Shown: positions 34,001 to 48,199, numbered from the stretch's first letter. The stretch: DNA of 64,000 bases from Rhabditophanes sp. KR3021 (GCA_963281155.1 CAUJLY010000002.1:4464001-4528000), one strand, 5' to 3'. Numbers and translations: made by a program. The notes: a model not told the origin generated them from the letters alone.

Positions 34001-37000
34001 CATAAAATTGCATGTTCATTCAATTATATCTATCATCCTTGTATCATCAATTTCGAATCAGATATCCCTAGAGAAATAACCAACTTCTTTAGACCAAAAA
34101 TGGCCTTGCATCCATCTCAACTGAAGCCAGATTCTCTAAAAGTAAAAATTGATGTAGCTGATTCCGATGCCATTATTTGCGGAATACTAATTAGAGGAAT
34201 ATTCGACATGAAAAATAACTACTTTGGATTGTATGACCAAACCGCTGATATATTTAGTGATTTGCCCTCAGAAAAGACTTTAATTCCACATGGCAGAACA
34301 AATGAAAATGACCAAGTAGATTACTTTAGAGCTATAGATGTCAATCTCGAAATTAGAGTAAAAAACATCAATGGGCACATCGTCACATATTGCGCCCGTG
34401 GAAAAAATCAAGAATATTTAGAGACATGTCCAATGCTTTTTACTGAACAAGTTGTTATCGAATTAGTCAAAACAAATCAAGAATGTCAAGGTAAGTCGTG
34501 CTTGCATCCACTCGGAAGATAGTGTAATTATTGTTAAACATTCCATTAAAATGTATTAAAAAACAAATTAGATATTAATACTTCATAATGTGCTCATCAT
34601 GTCCACATTCTGAGAAGTTCTCTTTGAATTTGATACTAAATAAAATGACATAGAAATAACTAGCATTCAGCTAAATTCAAAATTAATAAAATAATAACTG
34701 CTCATCTAACATCTTATTTTTGAAGTTCAAGTATTTGTACCTCCTGCCTGTATCTACTTCTTCCCTAATCAAGGTTGCTCAACTAAAAAGCAAGGATTCC
34801 TATCACTATCTGGATTGCAATTCCGTGGCCAAGGTAGTTTACACTCTTATTAATAAAATAACTTTGTGATATAACATTTTAGGTCTCTTCTCCGAAATTG
34901 ATATACCGTGGGAATTAGCGTGTGTAGAATATGCTTGGTCGATGGAATTAACGCTAGGCAATTTGATTGGTTCTATTCAAATGCCACATGTAGTTATGAT
35001 CAAGAATATATTAGAAACCTTGTTATTACACTTCCTAAACAAAGACGATGTTTTGCTACTGCCAAACATTTATGATTACTGCCAACATTATCAAGATGCG
35101 AAATGCTGTACTAATAATTGCGAGAAAGATCTAGGAATACCCTGCTATTCATCGGAGCAATTGAAGTTTGAGCAATTTAAATTATCAGTAGATTCAGTTG
35201 ATATAAAAATTAGTGAAGTTGATTATATGTTGAATTTGAAAACCGATTCTGTTAGGTTTGCCATTTGCAACAGTCATTTTGATACGTTCTGCCCTCAAAT
35301 CACAGCTATTGTTCCTGAAATATCTTTATCTCAACTTCAGCTTGACCGTGAAACAGACAATTGGCTTGAAACAACAGAATTTAGTATTAAAAATACCGAT
35401 TTATGCGTCAAACTCCCAGTCTCATTCATTTCGCCAAAGTTTATAGATCAACGGATTCTCTTTTTAAGAAAGTACGACAATTTAACAAAGAGGCTTCGTT
35501 TTCTCTACTCGAACGAAGAGAGTTGTGGTTGCATGGGAGACTCCTTTTTCTTTGCCAAAGATGATATTACTGGGAAAGCATTCTTCAAAGATATAAATAA
35601 AAAATTTGCTGAATATTCAGTGAATGTAAATGAAAACGAACAGCCCTTCTTTGGTCAAAGTATTTTAAAATCAAAAAGTGGTATTTTGTTTTTGGAGGAA
35701 TTATTGTTTAATTTAAATGAATCTGTGTCCGAATCATTTACTCGATCAAATAGTGATCTATCGTTTAGATCTGCTTCATCTAATCCCAATTTATGTGATA
35801 CATCTAATCATTACAATGGCTTCCTAGACTGTTATGAATATAATGCAGACGAAATACATTGTCCTGAATTTGTCGAACCTGGTTGTATTGAAAAATGGAT
35901 CAACTATCACATCCCACACACCACCAAAATGTGTACTGGTATCAAAGCCATTCAATTAATCAAGAAGGAGCAAAAGCTAAAGAAGGAAGTGTCAAAAGGC
36001 CTTCAAACGGACAGCAAAATACCAAACGCTCTGTATGTTGAAGGAAAAATAGCTGAATCCATTACCTTGTTTATGACACCCTTAACATTCAAGGGCTTGG
36101 AAAAGTTTTGTGAACAATTGACCGAAGTTTTGACAAATATTCAACCAATGTTATTTGTCCAAGGAATGTATGACAAATGCTCTTCAAAATGCCACCAACA
36201 ACCATTGACAGCTAATTTGTTAAAAAATAAAGAATTCACCAGAGTGTTTCCAAGTGTTTTCATGAATGTAAAAGTGCCATCAATTGAATTAAAGTATTTC
36301 CACAGTGAGTCCAATTTGAATGCTAGTCATCTAACGGAAACTAAAGATATGAACGCGTCTTTCTTGTTATTTAAAATAGAAAAAACAACCCTCAAAGGAA
36401 CAACGAACAAGGGCAATGAGTTGCTTAAAGGCGAACGAGAGATGATAGTTAGCGTTAAGTGGGATTCAATCAACTGTAGTATATTTTATGTTCTTGACGA
36501 AGATGGAAGGGATATTGTTTATGAAAGAATTTTTCCAAATTATACTACTAATTGGAATCAGATATCTTCTTCTGAATTAGCTCCAAACAAATGTTTACGC
36601 GTGATATCTGAGATCGGGATCAAAGAATTGAAAATTAAGGCCAACATGTATTCATGTTTTTCCAGCAACAAAGATCCTTACAGAAAGAAAAATGATATAT
36701 CAATCCAAATCGGTTCCATTTTCAACACATCTGTCTTTGGAACGTTACTTGAAATGGGTTATAGTAAAGAGCAATCATTCTATGATATCTTATGGCCTAT
36801 GTTATCAGAATTTACAAAATTAGGAGGAAAGTTCCTAAGTTCTGTACACAATCTAATTGCTAGACATGATCATTGGTCTGACATTTGTGTTCTAAAATGC
36901 ATGGCTGATACCTTGGACTGTACCAACGAAAAAGTATTTGAGTTTGAAAGGGGGACCTTAAAAGACATTATGGTCAATTCGAAAATGTTAAACTCGTGTG

Positions 37001-40000
37001 GAACTTGTTGTTTGATGCTAATGATGCTGAATAACTTCTCGTTTGAAAGTGAATTTTATAGAAAAAATTACTTTAACGACATCTCTGACAATAATGATCA
37101 ATTTCTGATGAAGGAAAATAGAAAGAACGCAATGATTGCCTTGCTTTCTCATTGGCAGACAATAGTGTGTTCACGCGTAAGTATGGGAAAAATATATTTA
37201 AAAATAAGTATGGTTTAAAGTGTGCAAAAATAATCAATGTTTAACAATACATTTACAATAACGCACAAAAAGTAAATGAAGTCTGATTTCTTCTTCATTA
37301 ATTTATACTTGAAGCTATTCTGATACCTCCCATATTTAAAGTATTCGCTTACCGTCCTTATAGCTAGGTCATAGACTTGAATCGCCATTCTTGATTACCT
37401 TGAGAAAACATTCCTGGCCATCTTTAAGATATCTTTCTTGCCAATAATTGGACGATGTTTCTTCGAAAGAAGACAAGGATTAAATAAAAACTTATCCTAA
37501 AGTTTCAAATTTGATAAGACATTGTCTTAATAAAATTATACCCAAGTTACAGCACTAAGTGGTTGTGTTTAAAATATTGTTTACATTTATTTAATTAAAG
37601 GTTACTCTCGCTGACAACCATACAGCAAACAAGTATAAGAAGGTGCCTGATGCTGATCCAAATTTGGAGTTGCAAAAGCTAAATCACGAAAGCAACAAGA
37701 AGGTGAAGCCTGAAATTGAATCAGAGGCAAAGAGCACTTCAGTTGCAATTGATATTGATACTCCTGTTGGAACACCCTCTAAAAGAATTTATAAGAAGAA
37801 TGAAGATTTGCTAAGTAAGAAGGACTCTAATTTGGACCAGTTAATCCATCGGGGACCACGACCTTCTTTTGAGCAAAATCAATCTATCAAGAGACCAGGT
37901 CATTCTAGAAATGGATCTGCCGTCAATGGAAAAGAAATCAAAAAAGAAGAAATGGATTTGTATCACTTTGTAAAACAAACTGCCAACGAAATGAAAGAAA
38001 GATTCAATGAGAAGTTTTCCCCTTCGACTTCCTCCGACACAGATGTTAATGGCATGGAAATTCTATTAGATATTTTCTTTTGGCCTGTTTATCGTCAAAT
38101 GGAACTTGACAATTCGGTTGAATATTCCTTACCCTCTTCAATGCTAAGAGCCAATTTCTCAATTCTTCTATCTGATATCGTATTCGATGTAGTTGAACGC
38201 AAAGCCAAAAAATGCCAAAACGATGAAGTGTATTCAGTAATTATCCCACATCGAATTCTTCAAGTCAATTCATTTGATGCGCAAGGAAGTTTAGCTATTA
38301 ATGCTGTCAAAGAATATAGACAAGTCAAGCCAGCCAAAATTGATATCAAGATGGAGTATGAAGCGTCCATCGAAAGAATTAAACTCGGAGCAGACATTGC
38401 TTCAGTTGGATTTACAAATGAAATTTTATCACTTGTATTTTCATTGCTGGAAGTTACGGAAGGTCCGATTGATGTAAGGAGAAGTATCATTAGTTTTGCA
38501 AGATTCAGTGACCATAAATTGAATAATTGGACAACATCTGTTTTGGACAAATTGAATGATTACCAAAGAAATTTGAATAGGAAGAAAGTTGAGCATGTCA
38601 AGAGAACTATTCGAATGGATGTTCGTGGAATCGGAAAACTAAAAACCATTTTATTGGAGAGCATGTTTAGTGACTTATTCTTGTCAATTTCATTCCAAGA
38701 AATAACTTTGACCCATACTCATATGCAAAATGATAATGCTGTTGCGGAACTGAAGGAGGTAATTAGAAGCGACTCAGTACACTTAATTGTTACTAAGGGA
38801 AACTTAGTGCTAACAGAAAGATCCAAAAACGATGGTCTCAATAATGCAAAGGATATTCTGATCTGTTCTGTTAAAAAGTCCACTTTCAGTTTCAAAAGAT
38901 CTATCAATTCAATTGATGCCTTTACTGAAAGAAATGTTATCAAAATTAAGCTAGGAGATGTAAATGGAGAAATTCCAATGCATGCTCAGTCTGTTCATGA
39001 AATGGTACTCAAACATGGTCCACAATTTACTGAGCAATTGAATAAATTAGGCATTCACCAAATCAAGCCTGCATCTAATTTCTCTCCAATTCCGACTACT
39101 GATTCAGCTGATAGTTCTCTAAGAAACAATTTTGAACATTCGTACTTAGGTCCAAAGACATCATTTGGACTTGAAGATATTAAAAAAGTAACAATGAAAC
39201 GAGAACTGAATACACAATTGACGAAAAAAAGAACCTGGACATTTATAGTAGATTTTGACATTCAATTGTCCACAATTTTGTTGAATGCTAAGCTTCTTCC
39301 ATCGCTAAGCACACAATATAAATTGGACAAAGCTACAGCAAACGGAACGATTGGTAAATCAGTCGTATTTAATGTAAAAATTTATGAACATGGAATGCTT
39401 TTCCAACTAATGAACGGAAATAGCGATACAACGAAGGCTTTGATTGATACTTTTACACTGCCACTTCCTTATATTACCATTAATGGAACACAAAACATAT
39501 GTTCTGCTAATGATGTAATGTCCAATGGAACTTCAATTAATGCCCAACTCACTCTTAAAGAAGGAAACTACTTTGACATTTCAATCGAAGTTGGAGCAAT
39601 TGAACATTCCTTCAGTACTGACTTGCTTAATCAAATTTTGTTTGCTGAACAAAGATTCAGAACGGAGTTGACACATGTTTTAAAAAGAATATCCAAAATG
39701 AGGATGACGATGCCAGATGAAGTTGCTGGAAATCATAATTTGAATGCTACCAATGAGAAGCCAATGTTATTTAACATCAATGTCAAAGGTATGTCATTTT
39801 TACGCATATTTCCAACAATTTTATTATTTATAGGCGAAGGTGTTCCATGGCTGCAATTGACAGCGTCAACTCCGACCTACACAGCTATCAGATTTACACT
39901 GGATTCACCAACGTTGACATTGACCAACAGATACAAAATGACGTCAAACAACGATAAAGATATGTTGAATCCTTGGATTGGAAGGGCAAAAGTACAGATG

Positions 40001-43000
40001 AATGTTAAACTAGGCCAATTGTATAAAGATGCCATGTTCAAAGAAATTAAAAGTGAATTGCAAGAATTGGCTACATTTATGACTCAAATCTCTGCTCAAA
40101 ATGAAGAAATATCACCTAATACGCCAAATAACTACGTTTTTTCACTTAATAGACCAATTTTGTATATCAAATCTACAGCCATCGACAAAGCTGTTTTATT
40201 ATGGTTGAATTACAAGAACACCTATGATTACTGGCGCGAAGAAAGAGCCAAATTTATCAATCCAGTATATGATGATGACGAAGAACATGAAGATAAAGCA
40301 ACAGAAGAACCATCATCAGACATGAATTTGAATTTATCTTTGTCCATTCAGAATGGGTTGTATGTTTGTATGCCGTTATACTCAGCCGATTTTAATGACA
40401 ATTTGTCGGCATTGCTAATATCACTTCAAAAGACTGAAATCACCGTTTGTATTAAAAAAGAACTGGCATGTGCAGCTAATTTCAACTCCTTCAAAATTAG
40501 CTTTATCGAAAACTTTGATGAGCATTCCTTGTCAGATGAATGGCTGGAAAAGAATACCGGCGACTCCAATCACTCAAACTTCATCTACTTTCCACATGGC
40601 AGTTACAAATTATTTTCTTCTGTCAGCAGGCCTATTTCTGATGCGGTTCCCAAGTGGTTATTGAGTATTAAAAGTCAAATGAAGGGAATGACTATAGATG
40701 TAAGTCATTTTATACTTTTTAATTTAACTAAAATTATAAAAAAAGCATAATATTAAAAGAAAACATAAAATTAATCTAAATATTCCCATTTAAAACCCTC
40801 ATGGATATCTATAACTTGAATCAACATATAAATAACTAATTATTTTATATTAAAAATTATTTATTTTCAAAAATAGGTCAACGACAAAATTGGAAAATTC
40901 TTATCCTTGTTCATACAAACATTTTCAAACTTTGGAAATGCAGAAGAATACGATTTTTATAATGAAAGTAGTGCAATGAATAATGAGGACAATAGTTCTG
41001 AAGATATCGATGATTCAGATGAAGAGTTTCACAGCATAAATGAAGGTGAAGACAGAACAAGATGGTTAGAAAGGAAGATGCATGAAAAGAGTTTAATTGT
41101 TACAGATTTGATACAATACAATTTGGATGAACGCCAAATTGAGGAGGAGAGAAGAAAATTGCATAAACTAGAATTGGCCAAATTTAAGCAATTTAGAAAG
41201 TCTGTCTTTGAAAGAATCAAAAGAGGCGCCAGAGGTCAGAAGAATGAAAATATTCATGGAAAAAAGAGAATATCATTCAACTTGGGGGAAAGTGAAGATT
41301 TACTGTCAGTACCAAAGAATCTCAATTCTCTAATTTCGCCTCCTAATCCATTTAAAAAGGGATCTCTGGATGAAGAAATAAGCTCTGAAGATTTTGAGAA
41401 AATTGACATGCTCATTGATGTTCAGCTTAATATCGAATCTGGGCAATGTATTTTAAGATGCAACCCAACCAAAGTAATAAATCACAATCTGTCCGGTCAA
41501 TTCCAGAGATTTCCAATCAAACAACCCAAAGACATGAAACAACGCGTAGTCAATGAAGACAAATACACCGTTAAATTGGCAATTCCATCTGTTGGTGTGA
41601 AGGTATTTTATACTTCAAATGATCCAATGACCTCTAAACCCGGTAGGTGTGGCTTTCAAATACAAAAATTTACTAAATGAGTTTAAAATATAAAGTTTAA
41701 TAAGTATAAATGTAGTAGTCTAAGCATTAATCAGCGACTTCTTTTACATTAAAACCATCATTAGCATTCAAAAAGTCTTGAAAGATCAGCTTTGCGACCT
41801 CGTCATTCGTTTCAGACAACATTTGATAGACAATTTCAAGAGATGGATTGCCAGAGTCACTGTTCTCATCCCTGAAGTAGTCGATGAGTGTAGCTTCGAT
41901 ATTGCCAGCAAGTTCTTCTGTAGCATAGGACTTACACAAGATAATCATTTCTTGGTCAGCAAAACTTTATGGATAGTCTTTTTCTTTTCCGTAAACATCT
42001 TAGCCAGTTCAGCTGCTTTGTCGTATTCCGTCATATGATGTCCCAATTAAGTAAGAGTGCGATGTTCAAGCAACTGAAATAAATGAGTAATAAAGTTAAA
42101 TTAGGGTTTAAACATGATTACATGTAAAATTCCTTTGAGCTGCATTCATATTTTGAATGTGCAAAGTATTAGAGAACAGTTGGATACTGTCGCAATAGTT
42201 CGAACGCTTATTAAAAATGTAAAAGTTTATTTTTATTCAAATTACTAATAACCCTCCACAGAACACATATCTACAATATTTGAAGAGCAAATAAAGACAA
42301 GAAGTTCGAGCAAAAATGGTTGCTTTTACTTAGCCATTGAATTAGCAAGTATGCCGCAAGAAACACTAGTTACTCCCTTGTTAGCCGATTATTTTGAACA
42401 AGTAGTCGAACCATTACCGCAACATTTCTTTGAACCGTCTAATCCATCAACTCATGGTGATGTATTGTCTGATGGAATGCCAATTGTAGCCATCGACACA
42501 TCTGGCTTGCCACTTGACGTTTTATTCCACTTGAATGTACAAGCATCGACGATGCGATTTGAAGGCCAACAACAAAAAAGTCATGCCGCGGATTGCTTGT
42601 TGACTTTACCAAGACTAACCCTGCTTGCATCCACTCGAAAGTATAATGAATCAGATAAGACAGTCGCGGGAATTCATATTAGTGCAATGTTATCTAATTT
42701 CTCGTTAAGTGTTTACAGTCCTCATCAGTTATCTAATTCACATGACGCTCTTTCGTTGTCCTTAGACAAATTGTCTGTTTGTGTGTCAAGGACAAAAAAT
42801 CCTCCGACTGCCGAGGAACCCAATCGAATTCAACTTGTTATAACAACAAATATTGGTGTTGCTTACTTTAATTATGACTTGAGACGATTAAGTGAATTGT
42901 TAGCTTTCCCAAAACCATGGTATAGAAAAGTACTTGTCAAGAGAATTTTCCTGGGCGAATACGCAGTCAATCAAGGGCATGGTAGAAGATTTTCCAACTC

Positions 43001-44981
43001 AACCATTCAAATGTCAAATTCTGATAGGGTGTCAAATGTCCTTCCACCCAAAAATGCACTTACTGCCAGCCAGGGAGATATCAAATCAAAGTACGCAGCC
43101 TCGGCAGTATTCTCGCTACAATGGAAGGAATTAAAAGTAAAAGCTCAAATGGCCAATACAATGGGTAACACAGAATGGAATGCAGTTAAAGGGTCTCTTA
43201 GAGGGAACTTCGACATTAATTCTAGTGGACATAGAAATCTTTCGACAATATTCAAAGTAGATTCATCCCTATTAGCAGCTAATGGTGGAGCCATTTCTGG
43301 AACAATAGCTATTAACAACCTATTTATAGCTGGTCAACATATCAAAGACGAAAACAAAGCTCCTAAAAATTCATTCAAATTAGCTTTAGGTTGCTTGGAA
43401 AGTAGAATGGAATGGATGAGTAATACTATATTTATTGGAAGGTTTACTGAACCAACAATTGAAATTGAAGATGATTGGCAAACTAAGACAGACAAAGAAG
43501 ATGTTTCAGAATCCTGTTGCTTAGTCAAGCTATCAGGAGCATGGCAGGATTTACAAATGATCATAACCAAAAATACAATCAGTGATTTTATGAAGATGAC
43601 CACCAAACTACATTTTTTCTTCAATGAACAATTGAATAACAGTAGATTAGTTTGGGGAAGTGAATATGATTTGACGAAGAAGTCTGAGGACAATGATTCA
43701 GATGATGTGTCATTCTCGGATAGCTGTAGCTTATCAAAACATTCTTCAGAAACATCTTTCGATTACGCTAATAACCGATACTGGCACAAGATCATGGACT
43801 TCTTAACTTTACTTCAGTTAGAAAGACCTGAGCTTTGTCTATTTCCATCAAACAGTACTGACGGAACTATTATCAGAGGATGCATCGAATTGGATGCTCG
43901 GAAAGTAAGTGTAGCGTGTATGCATGGCGACATCAATGCCAACGAATGGGCCTTGTTTCATTTGAGTGAGATGGAAGCTTTTATAAGTTCTACTGTCAAA
44001 TTTTGCTTTATGAACAAAGAAACAAGAGAAACTGGCTTAGACATCGAACAGAAATTCAAACTCAAACTAGGGAAGGATGAAATTCATAATAACAAAGCCA
44101 AATTAACTGAATGTAAAGCGCTTGTTTGCAAAGTTATCCAATCTCGAAACTTCCTCATTACAAACAATGCTTCTATAGACTTTTGCTTATCAAGTGAGTT
44201 AAAATTAAAATAATAGAGTAACAATGTATCATGGAAAACGACAATTAAAAAATTTAGGATCTAAAATTTATGATTTGCCATTTGTATTTCTGTGGTACTG
44301 ACCGAAAGTTGTCAATGATCATTATAATGTAACAAGAAACTTATTAGTCTATTACATTTATCAAAAACACGCATTTAAGTATATAAATTAAATTTTTTGT
44401 TTATAGGTATCATTGATGATTCTTTAAAGAATACTTCTGTCCACCAAATTGATAAAGTGCCAGGAAAGCACAATCATACGGTCCTTGAACTATTTATCCT
44501 GCCAGCTTTAGTTTCTGTTTTGAATACACTTCAAAGACAACATTCAGATAAAGCATTAGATGTCAATCATGACGTCGAATGTACTTTTATTGCCGAATTC
44601 CATGATTACATTTCATTGTTACCCGATCCTTATGCTCAAATCGGATTCTTGCCAAAGCTAATTCAGGTTTATAAGAATGCAATTGTAACAGATGCCGCTA
44701 CATCTAAATCTCCGCCAACTGAGGAAGGAGAACAAGAAAAGTCCAAAGACAAGCGAGTCTTTAAATGCAATACTTGGACAGCAGCACCTAATCTGCAATT
44801 TTTGCATAGTAATCGTCAAAAATGGTCGGTGCCAGTTTTAGATGAAATTTTGAATGTGCTTCATATCTACGATCACCGCCGAACAATTCCAAAAGTTCTT
44901 CAAAGAGGAGTCTTGGATAATGCAGATGCGATAATCGCACTAATCATTAAGGAAATGCTAGTATTAACCAAAAAAGATTAA
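31022..44981 (+). CDS. BLTP1: bridge-like lipid transfer protein 1 (Tweek/KIAA1109)
   Basis: Ten exons: 31022-31467, 31512-31969, 32973-34490, 34726-34833, 34883-37176, 37601-39788, 39834-40699, 40877-41642, 42262-44193, 44407-44981. They total 3,716 residues, with consistent phases and no internal stop; human and fly proteins are about 5,000. One N-terminal membrane segment (about 50-78) is followed by the chorein-like start FDLGSFEINIIAGKIMFRNV and LTLHVHNRLDLY. The remainder is the long beta-rich groove of repeating-beta-groove proteins, with landmarks such as GEGVPWLQLTASTPTYTAIR and acidic, disordered linkers (about residues 1700 and 2600). The family bridges endoplasmic reticulum and plasma membrane to move phospholipids and is needed for endocytosis and synaptic vesicle recycling. 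Introns 2, 3 and 8 contain decayed antisense coding sequence. Intron 6 (39789-39833) is 45 bases without a stop, so retention would keep the frame. Confidence 0.93.
32020..32831 (-). pseudogene. decayed gene A, antisense in BLTP1 intron 2
   Basis: The minus strand of the 1,003-base intron carries coherent protein-like sequence broken by single stops and frame changes. Segments include MVEYKATELVGEYL (from 32642), a stretch with LADGWKLEDEQYAIEYADES, KLIVVKKEYP followed by ENVEAILINAL (about 32240-32170) and a C-terminus SECGHEEQIMKY ending in a stop at 32020-32022. A canonical small intron appears to split its 5' part, so it is not a processed retrocopy. It is related to copies C and E by the VVVK...ENxExxL segment and to B by its two ends. 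The function of the parent protein is unknown. Confidence 0.6.
34575..34725 (-). pseudogene. internally deleted copy B, antisense in BLTP1 intron 3
   Basis: 34575-34616 matches 32020-32060 (the C-terminal SECGH...IMKY stop region of copy A) with few differences. 34632-34725 matches the far end of intron 2 (about 32885-32972), including taactagcattcag and the terminal cttattttt before the splice site. About 800 internal bases present in A are absent here. This is the head-plus-tail structure of a deletion derivative. Confidence 0.65.
41727..42075 (-). pseudogene. decayed gene C, antisense in BLTP1 intron 8
   Basis: On the minus strand, MTEYDKAAELAKMF (from 42036) is followed after one frame change by EMIILCKSYATEELAGNIEA and a C-terminus with NDEVAKLIFQDFL, stopping at 41727-41729. 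A 3' splice acceptor (tttatttcag) precedes the first ATG by about 40 bases, as in copy A. Segment order and similarity (M[VT]EYxxxxEL; [VI][VI][LV]xKxxxxxELxxNxE; EVxxLI) tie it to copies A and E. Confidence 0.55.
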
Positions 44982-46538
44982 AATTCTTTCATATATCTAT
45001 TTAATCCACGTGATTGGATGTATTTGTATATTTATTCAAAGATAAACTTTTGTTAATACACACAAAAACCAATGTGTCGATTTCAATCATGCAATTATGA
45101 ATGAAATGTATACACGACATTGACAAAATTGTATACACATTTAAATTATTTTATATTTTCCAGTGTGGGTTGGATTGTAATACTATAAGACATGGTTGAT
45201 AGAGTATTTTAAAATCAACTTGAGGTGTAAATCATATTATAGCAAACATTTTTTAAATAAAAATGTTGAAACCGAAACAAAAAGTAATTTATTCTAAATT
45301 TGTAAATAAATATGCCAAAAACAGAATCGAAAATTGAGTTTACGTTATCTTGATTTCTTTATGGTCAATTTATTTTTGGTATTAAGTCAAACTTATTTTT
45401 TCTCTCTTTCTAAGGAACGATCTTTCTCGATTTTATAAAAATTAATATACAAGTGTATATCATTATTGCTTATATTTTATGTATTGTTATATCCACCTTC
45501 TAATTTTCCGAAAAGCAACAAGAAAATTTAAATTATGCGAACATTCCTACATTTTCACATATTTTATGATACAATTATTTACTTTTTGTATCACAATTAA
45601 TTATTACTTGCGTAACAATTTTTATGAAAATAATTGCCCTTTGCACTAAATTTGAAAAGGATATTTTTATCTTACATTTTTAAATCAAAAATACATTCAT
45701 TTGGTTAATAAATGTCCCATGCAATTTCGGAATGAATGCATTGAAAAGACAAATGACATTTTGCTATATTTCTAAATGACTGCAAAATTGGTCGAAGAGG
45801 ACACATTAATTTTTGTTATGTAATATGATAAATTTATTTGTATATACATAATCATAATAACAACAAATTTATTTAAAGGAATACCACCAACTTCTCTAAT
45901 GTTTACATCAAAAAATAACTTCTTGTTGGTCAAATCCCTTTAGTAATACATGGAATTTGCAAAATATCTAAAATAGATGTAAAATATATGGGGCAATGTA
46001 TGTAGTAATATATGTCGAACAACAGCTATACAACACATATATCTTCCTTATCAAAACTTAATTTATCCATGGTCCAATGGATTGGTACATTTAAAACCAA
46101 CCCCAAAAGATATATTCACTCAATTCACTCAATTCCATGGGGAAACAATGCTAAAGAGATAAATAAATATATGTGTGTTTGTTTCTTCAAACTTTTACTT
46201 TGATATGGGTCGTGGCGATATCAGTAGATATAAATGCCATATATCTGTAGTATATATTTGTATCACAATTTGGACAATTTGACTGGAGGATGGCCTTTTT
46301 TGAGTTGGTAGAAGGGAAGTGAACAATTTGTATCTTTTTTCAAAAATAGTTACTTACATCGGCACAATTAGTTTTGGTGGAGTTAACTAAATAAATACAC
46401 ATATTAGATACACATTTTTGACTTTTTTTATTAACTCGTATTAACTTGTAGCTTGGTTTCTTTTAACTTAGTTTCCCTCTATCTCATACTAAATTGGATG
46501 CTGGTTTCTTTCTTGACTTATTTGACAATAATATCAAA
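44982..46538. other. intergenic, BLTP1 to tetraspanin
   Basis: 1.56 kb of AT-rich sequence. The only ORF of note (46012-46203) overlaps a small direct repeat (attcactcaattcactcaat near 46115) and has no recognisable domain. Nothing else is supported. Confidence 0.5.
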
Positions 46539-47748
46539 ATGGTTGATGGAGGCATTGCTCTCGTCAAGTACTTGCTTTTTATATCCAATTTTGTGTTATG
46601 GGTGAGTTGTTAATTGTATCATCAATTTAATTATTCAAATAATTACATTAGGCCGGAGGATTAGCTTTAGTAGTGATGGGTGCCGTTCTTCAACTTAAAT
46701 ATACGGGAATTTTAGGTAAGACTAACAACACATAATCTAATAAAAATCCTGGAATTGGTGCTAACACTTTAGAAAGTATCTAAAGCTTCACCAATCCCAA
46801 AATCAAATACAATTAAGTCAGTGTCATTTGTCTCGGATACGTGTGTTCCTCCGTTTTTAGATTAAAATAAATTTGAAGCGTAAAATCTTAAAAGTACTGT
46901 TGATATACAGTCTCCTTTAATTTTGAATATCACCATAATTTGTTTAGACATTCTCGGTGATGAAAGACTGGCGACGCCCTTAATACTACTAACCTTTGGA
47001 TCAATTTGCGCTTTGCTAGGATTTTTAGGGTGTTGCGGAGCTATTAGAGAAAACTATTGCCTGACAGTATCATTTGCCGTAGTTTTAGCTTTGCTTTTGG
47101 CATTGGAAGTTGCAGTTGCCATTGCTGCGTATGCTTTGCATCAACCAATTCAAGATAGTGTTAAAGATCAGTTAAGCAAGGTAAATTAAGTAAACCAAAA
47201 ATTAATGAACTAAAGTGAAATGATGGAGTGTTTAACAACCAGCTGTTTTGATTCTTTGTCACATTTAAAATTATTTAGTGTGGGAAAGTGCGCTATAAAT
47301 GGTATTGTAACGTCATTCATTCGATAACACATCATGATGAATTAGGGCCTATCAATCATTTCGTGTTTGACTATCCAAATTAATAATATCATTTGAAATT
47401 CAGGGCCTCGATCGCTACAACGCCTCAAAGGGAGTGGAAATGGCTTGGAATGAAGTGCAACAAAAATTACAATGCTGCGGAGTTACCAACATTACAGATT
47501 GGAAAAACTCAATGAAATTCATTCCAGACTCCTGCTGTGTTCATTTCCACAAAGGTTGTGCTAGTATGCCACAACCAATCCTTCATCTCAAAGGATGTAT
47601 GGAAACGGCCGAGGAGTGGATTATGATTAATGCAGCCTTAATAGGAGGAATTTCTGTACTCATTGGATCTGTCCAACTGATTGGAATTTGTTTTGCCTGT
47701 TGTCTATCAAAAAGCATACTTAAAGATTTTCACGATTATTATTATTAG
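46539..47748 (+). CDS. tetraspanin
   Basis: Four exons, 46539-46601, 46652-46715, 46948-47180 and 47404-47748; 234 residues, typical for the family. Four membrane segments lie at about 9-30, 50-72, 80-105 and 200-225. The small loop is short. The large extracellular loop has the hallmark CCG (LQCCGVTNITDW), then DSCC, GC and GC, giving six Cys. The polar residue pattern around GFLGCCGAIREN in TM2-loop and the GISVLIGSVQLIGICFACCL final segment are family-typical. Tetraspanins organise membrane microdomains, integrins and exosomes. The subfamily (CD63/CD9-like) cannot be fixed by eye. Two N-terminal exons encode only about 20 residues each. Confidence 0.93.
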
Positions 47749-48199
47749 CGATCAAAACGCTTATCCCATAAAATGAAAGGCATTTAATTGCGGGGTTCGC
47801 CCTATGGGAATTGATTAATTTCATAACCTTATCAAATTTATAAAAATAAATATTTTGTTGAACTTTAATTTAAGTCAAGAGAGTAATAAAGACGTCACTA
47901 ATTTACTGAATAAAAAGGCGACATTGCTTACAGCAGCGGGTCTTAAGTAAGTACCAAATGGAAAATTAATGTGTGATTGTTGAGTATATTATGTTTTTTA
48001 TATTAAATTACTGTTTATTAAAAACTTATTTACAAAACAAATTAAGCAATTGATACAAATGAAACAAATGATACAAAGACAGTGTTAGTATTACATTATG
48101 AATAAATAAACTTGTATTCATTGTGCCTAGATCCTTAAAACAATGGATGATGAGAAATCTTTGGAAAGTGTGAATATGATAATTATGTTAGAATTTCTA
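47749..48199. other. convergent 3' flanks, tetraspanin and Frizzled
   Basis: 451 bases between two stop codons; presumably 3' untranslated sequence of both genes. AATAAA-like signals occur on both strands. No other feature. Confidence 0.5.

Noticed and set aside
37177..37600. Minus-strand sequence in BLTP1 intron 5 with segments such as NYWQERYLKDGQECFLKVIK
   Set aside because: Possibly another remnant, but too short and frame-broken, with no clear match to copies A, C or E.
34498..42640. A 16-base identity (tgcttgcatccactcg) between intron 3 and exon 9 of BLTP1
   Set aside because: In 64 kb of biased composition a single 16-base match is near chance expectation, and flanks do not align.
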